NCBI GenBank assembly: GCA_016292295.1
Contig: JADNEJ010000414.1
Coordinates: 1 to 16,911, forward strand
Length of the DNA: 16,911 nucleotides
Reading direction: 5' to 3'
Source of the DNA: Candidatus Thiodictyon intracellulare
Lineage (GTDB): Bacteria > Pseudomonadota > Gammaproteobacteria > Chromatiales > Chromatiaceae
The stretch's first letter is position 1. Every line of letters starts with the position of its first letter. The notes beneath the pieces are model-generated. The model was given only the letters and a program-made list of their open reading frames with translations. It did no database searches and had not been told where the DNA came from. Positions 14,868-16,911 of this stretch are shown here, piece after piece. The position numbers and the translations under genes are program-made.

Positions 14868-16448
14868 ATGGAATCGGGTTTCCCCCTGCTGACACTGACG
14901 ATCTGGCTGCCCATCCTGGGCGGCCTTGCCGTACTCGCGAGCGGCGATCGGGACAGTGCGCTGAGCAAGAAGATCGCACTGGCGGTCGCAATATTGACCT
15001 TCCTGGTCAGCCTGGGGCTGTGGTTCTGGTTCGACCTGGCCACGGCGCAGATGCAGTTCGTGGAGCACAGCCCCTGGATACCGACCTTCGGCGTTTTCTA
15101 CTACCTGGGCGTGGATGGGATCTCCATGCCGCTCATCGTACTCACTACCTTCATTTCGGTCTTTGTCATCGTCGCCGGCTGGGACGTAATCACCTACCAT
15201 ACGTCGCAGTATATGGCGGCGTTTCTGATCATGGAGGGCATGATGGTCGGCGTCTTTTCGGCGCTCGATGCGATCCTCTTCTATGTCTTCTGGGAGGCGA
15301 TGCTGATCCCGATGTTCATCATCATCGGGGTCTGGGGTGGGCCGAACCGGGTCTACGCGACCATCAAGTTCTTCCTCTTTACCTTTTTCGGCTCGGTGTT
15401 CATGCTCGTTGCTCTGATCTACCTGTACTTCCAGGCGGGCAGCTTCAGCATCCTCGATTTCCATACGCTGGAGTTGGGTATGACACCCCAGGTATTGATC
15501 TTCATCGCCTTCCTGCTCGCCTTCGCGGTCAAGGTGCCCATGTTTCCGGTGCATACTTGGCTGCCGGATGCTCATGTCGAGGCGCCGACCGGCGGGTCCG
15601 TGATCCTGGCCGCCATAATGCTGAAGATCGGCGGCTACGGCTTTTTGCGCTTCACCCTGCCCATTACCCCGGATGCCAGTGCATCGCTGGACTGGCTGAT
15701 CATTGCACTGTCGCTGATCGCGGTGATCTATATTGGCTTCGTCGCCCTGGTTCAGCAGGACATGAAGAAGCTGATCGCCTATTCTTCGATCGCGCACATG
15801 GGGTTCGTGACGCTCGGCTTCTTCATCGTGTTCGCCATCCTGCGACATTCCGGGACGGGCGCCGGTGCGGTGATGGGGATCGAGGGCGGAATGGTTCAGA
15901 TGATCTCTCACGGATTCATCTCGGGGGCCCTGTTCCTCTGCGTCGGGGTCCTGTATGACCGGATGCACTCCCGGCAGATCGCCGACTACGGCGGGGTCAT
16001 CAACACCATGCCCTGGTTCGGCGGTTTCCTGCTATTCTTCGCTATGGCCAACGCCGGCCTGCCGGGGACCTCCGGCTTTGTCGGCGAGTTCATGGTCATC
16101 CTGGCAGCCTTCCGTGCCGATTTCTGGTTCGCCTTCCTCGCCGCCACGACGCTGATATTGGCCGCCGCTTTCACCCTGTGGATGGTGAAGCGGGTGGTCT
16201 ACGGGGAGGTCAAGAATGAGCGGGTGGCCGGGCTGCAGGACTTAAACCGCGGGGAGGTGTTCAATCTCGGTGCCCTGGCGGCGGCAGTCCTGCTGATCGG
16301 TCTGTGGCCGGCGCCCCTGGTGAACGTCATGCACAGCAGCGTCGAACACCTGGTCGCCCACCAGATCGGGGTCTGCAAACTGCCGTCGGCGCAGGCGGGC
16401 GCCTGCCGGTTGACCAGGCCGGCACCCTTGGCAGCGCTGGCGCACTAG
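14868..16448 (+). CDS. nuoM: NADH-quinone oxidoreductase subunit M
   Basis: Second antiporter-like proton-pumping subunit, between NuoL and NuoN in the membrane arm. It is 526 residues with about 14 helices. Key residues are Glu143 (FWEAMLIPMF), Lys222 (FAVKVPMFPVHTWLPDAHVE) and Lys253 (MLKIGGYG). GGAG ten or so bases before the ATG serves as ribosome site. The conserved part ends near SVEHLVAHQIGV; about 25 further residues (from about 502) are Ala/Pro/Leu-rich and end at a TAG that lies at the junction with the IS630-like sequence. That tail may therefore be altered by the insertion. nuoN, expected next, is not found in the remaining 463 bp. Confidence 0.96.
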   Translation: MESGFPLLTLTIWLPILGGLAVLASGDRDSALSKKIALAVAILTFLVSLGLWFWFDLATAQMQFVEHSPWIPTFGVFYYLGVDGISMPLIVLTTFISVFVIVAGWDVITYHTSQYMAAFLIMEGMMVGVFSALDAILFYVFWEAMLIPMFIIIGVWGGPNRVYATIKFFLFTFFGSVFMLVALIYLYFQAGSFSILDFHTLELGMTPQVLIFIAFLLAFAVKVPMFPVHTWLPDAHVEAPTGGSVILAAIMLKIGGYGFLRFTLPITPDASASLDWLIIALSLIAVIYIGFVALVQQDMKKLIAYSSIAHMGFVTLGFFIVFAILRHSGTGAGAVMGIEGGMVQMISHGFISGALFLCVGVLYDRMHSRQIADYGGVINTMPWFGGFLLFFAMANAGLPGTSGFVGEFMVILAAFRADFWFAFLAATTLILAAAFTLWMVKRVVYGEVKNERVAGLQDLNRGEVFNLGALAAAVLLIGLWPAPLVNVMHSSVEHLVAHQIGVCKLPSAQAGACRLTRPAPLAALAH

Positions 16449-16482
16449 TACCGCGCGATTGAATCGCTCGGACCACTTTCGG

Positions 16483-16911
16483 CTAGGCCGCCAGCGGCTT
16501 GCTCTGGTATGTCCAGCGGAAAGGCTTGGCCATCGTCTCATTGAAGTAGGCGATGAATTTTTTGATCTTATGGCATAGATTTTCGACCGAAAGAGAATTT
16601 CCTCGTAGAATAACTTTGCGGGCCAAGATCGAGAACGAAATTTCAATCTGATTCAGCCATGAACAGTGTTTAGGCGTGAAATAAAAGATGATGCGATGCG
16701 TGGGATTGCAAAGAAACGCTTGGTGCGTCGCCATCGATTCGAGAATTCCATACTTGCCTTTGACGCCGAGGTCACCGTTAAAGCTGATGGCATCCGCGAC
16801 TAAACGATCGACGGATTCTTAGGAATGGGTATTGAGATTGTCCATGACGATGTGCGACTGCGACGCCGCCGGGCACGCAGCAAAAATGGGGGATAGGAAA
16901 CGCGCGAAATC
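16483..16911 (-). pseudogene. IS630-like transposase, C-terminal half, with in-frame stop; continues beyond window
   Basis: Read on the minus strand from the window end, one frame encodes the C-terminal half of a DDE transposase of the IS630 group. It gives IVMDNLNTHS with the second catalytic Asp, then a TAA (16821-16819), then in the same frame [20 protein letters not shown] and [19 protein letters not shown] with the catalytic Glu, ending [17 protein letters not shown] at 16483. Both sides of the TAA stay in frame and match the family, so it looks like a single nonsense change. The second half alone is open from an ATG at 16734 (83 codons) but cannot be a complete enzyme. The region is visibly more A/T-rich than the nuo genes, indicating an imported element. 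Its outer end lies between the nuoM stop and 16482. Confidence 0.85.

Noticed and set aside
14790..15968. A 392-codon minus-strand frame opposite nuoL/nuoM rich in His, Asp, Glu, Gln and Arg
   Set aside because: The hydrophilic composition is what results from reading hydrophobic membrane-protein codons backwards; no family resemblance.

Overview
The window is GC-rich gammaproteobacterial DNA, most like a purple sulfur bacterium (Chromatiaceae). That placement rests on gene order (smpB / tpiA-secG-tRNA-Leu-nuoABCDEFGHIJKLM), protein style and the kind of intergenic repeats seen. Genus is not assigned.

Layout. (1) Positions 1-111 hold the last 36 codons of an unrecognised gene. (2) smpB (290-766, minus) encodes the trans-translation factor and is divergent from tpiA (850-1614, plus; triosephosphate isomerase). 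(3) secG (1660-2265) has an unusually long Pro/Val/Ala-rich tail. It is followed by tRNA-Leu(GAG) (2308-2392) and a strong intrinsic terminator (2398-2432). (4) A candidate sigma70 promoter (2497-2525) precedes the respiratory complex I operon. nuoA to nuoM follow in standard order, with nuoC and nuoD unfused. Together they build the proton-pumping NADH:quinone oxidoreductase: NuoEFG take NADH electrons, NuoBCDI carry them to quinone, and NuoAHJKLM form the membrane arm. Cluster ligands and key ionisable residues are present throughout, so the 13 genes look functional.

The first nine genes, nuoA-nuoI, are closely packed (overlaps or gaps under 50 bp). The membrane-arm part is not. nuoI/nuoJ are separated by 299 bp containing a large imperfect palindrome (11263-11423). 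nuoK/nuoL are separated by 367 bp containing a 257-bp element bounded by ~50-bp inverted arms made of GGATT-type repeats. That element encloses the N-terminal remnant of a GxxExxY-family protein gene. After nuoM, where nuoN is expected, lies an opposite-strand IS630-like transposase pseudogene with an in-frame stop, running off the window end. nuoN is not in the window.

No clearly new defence or metabolic system is visible. The main points of interest are the miniature repeat-bounded elements inside the complex I operon, the insertion that seems to separate nuoM from nuoN and may form the nuoM stop codon, the long SecG tail, and a possibly leaderless smpB.
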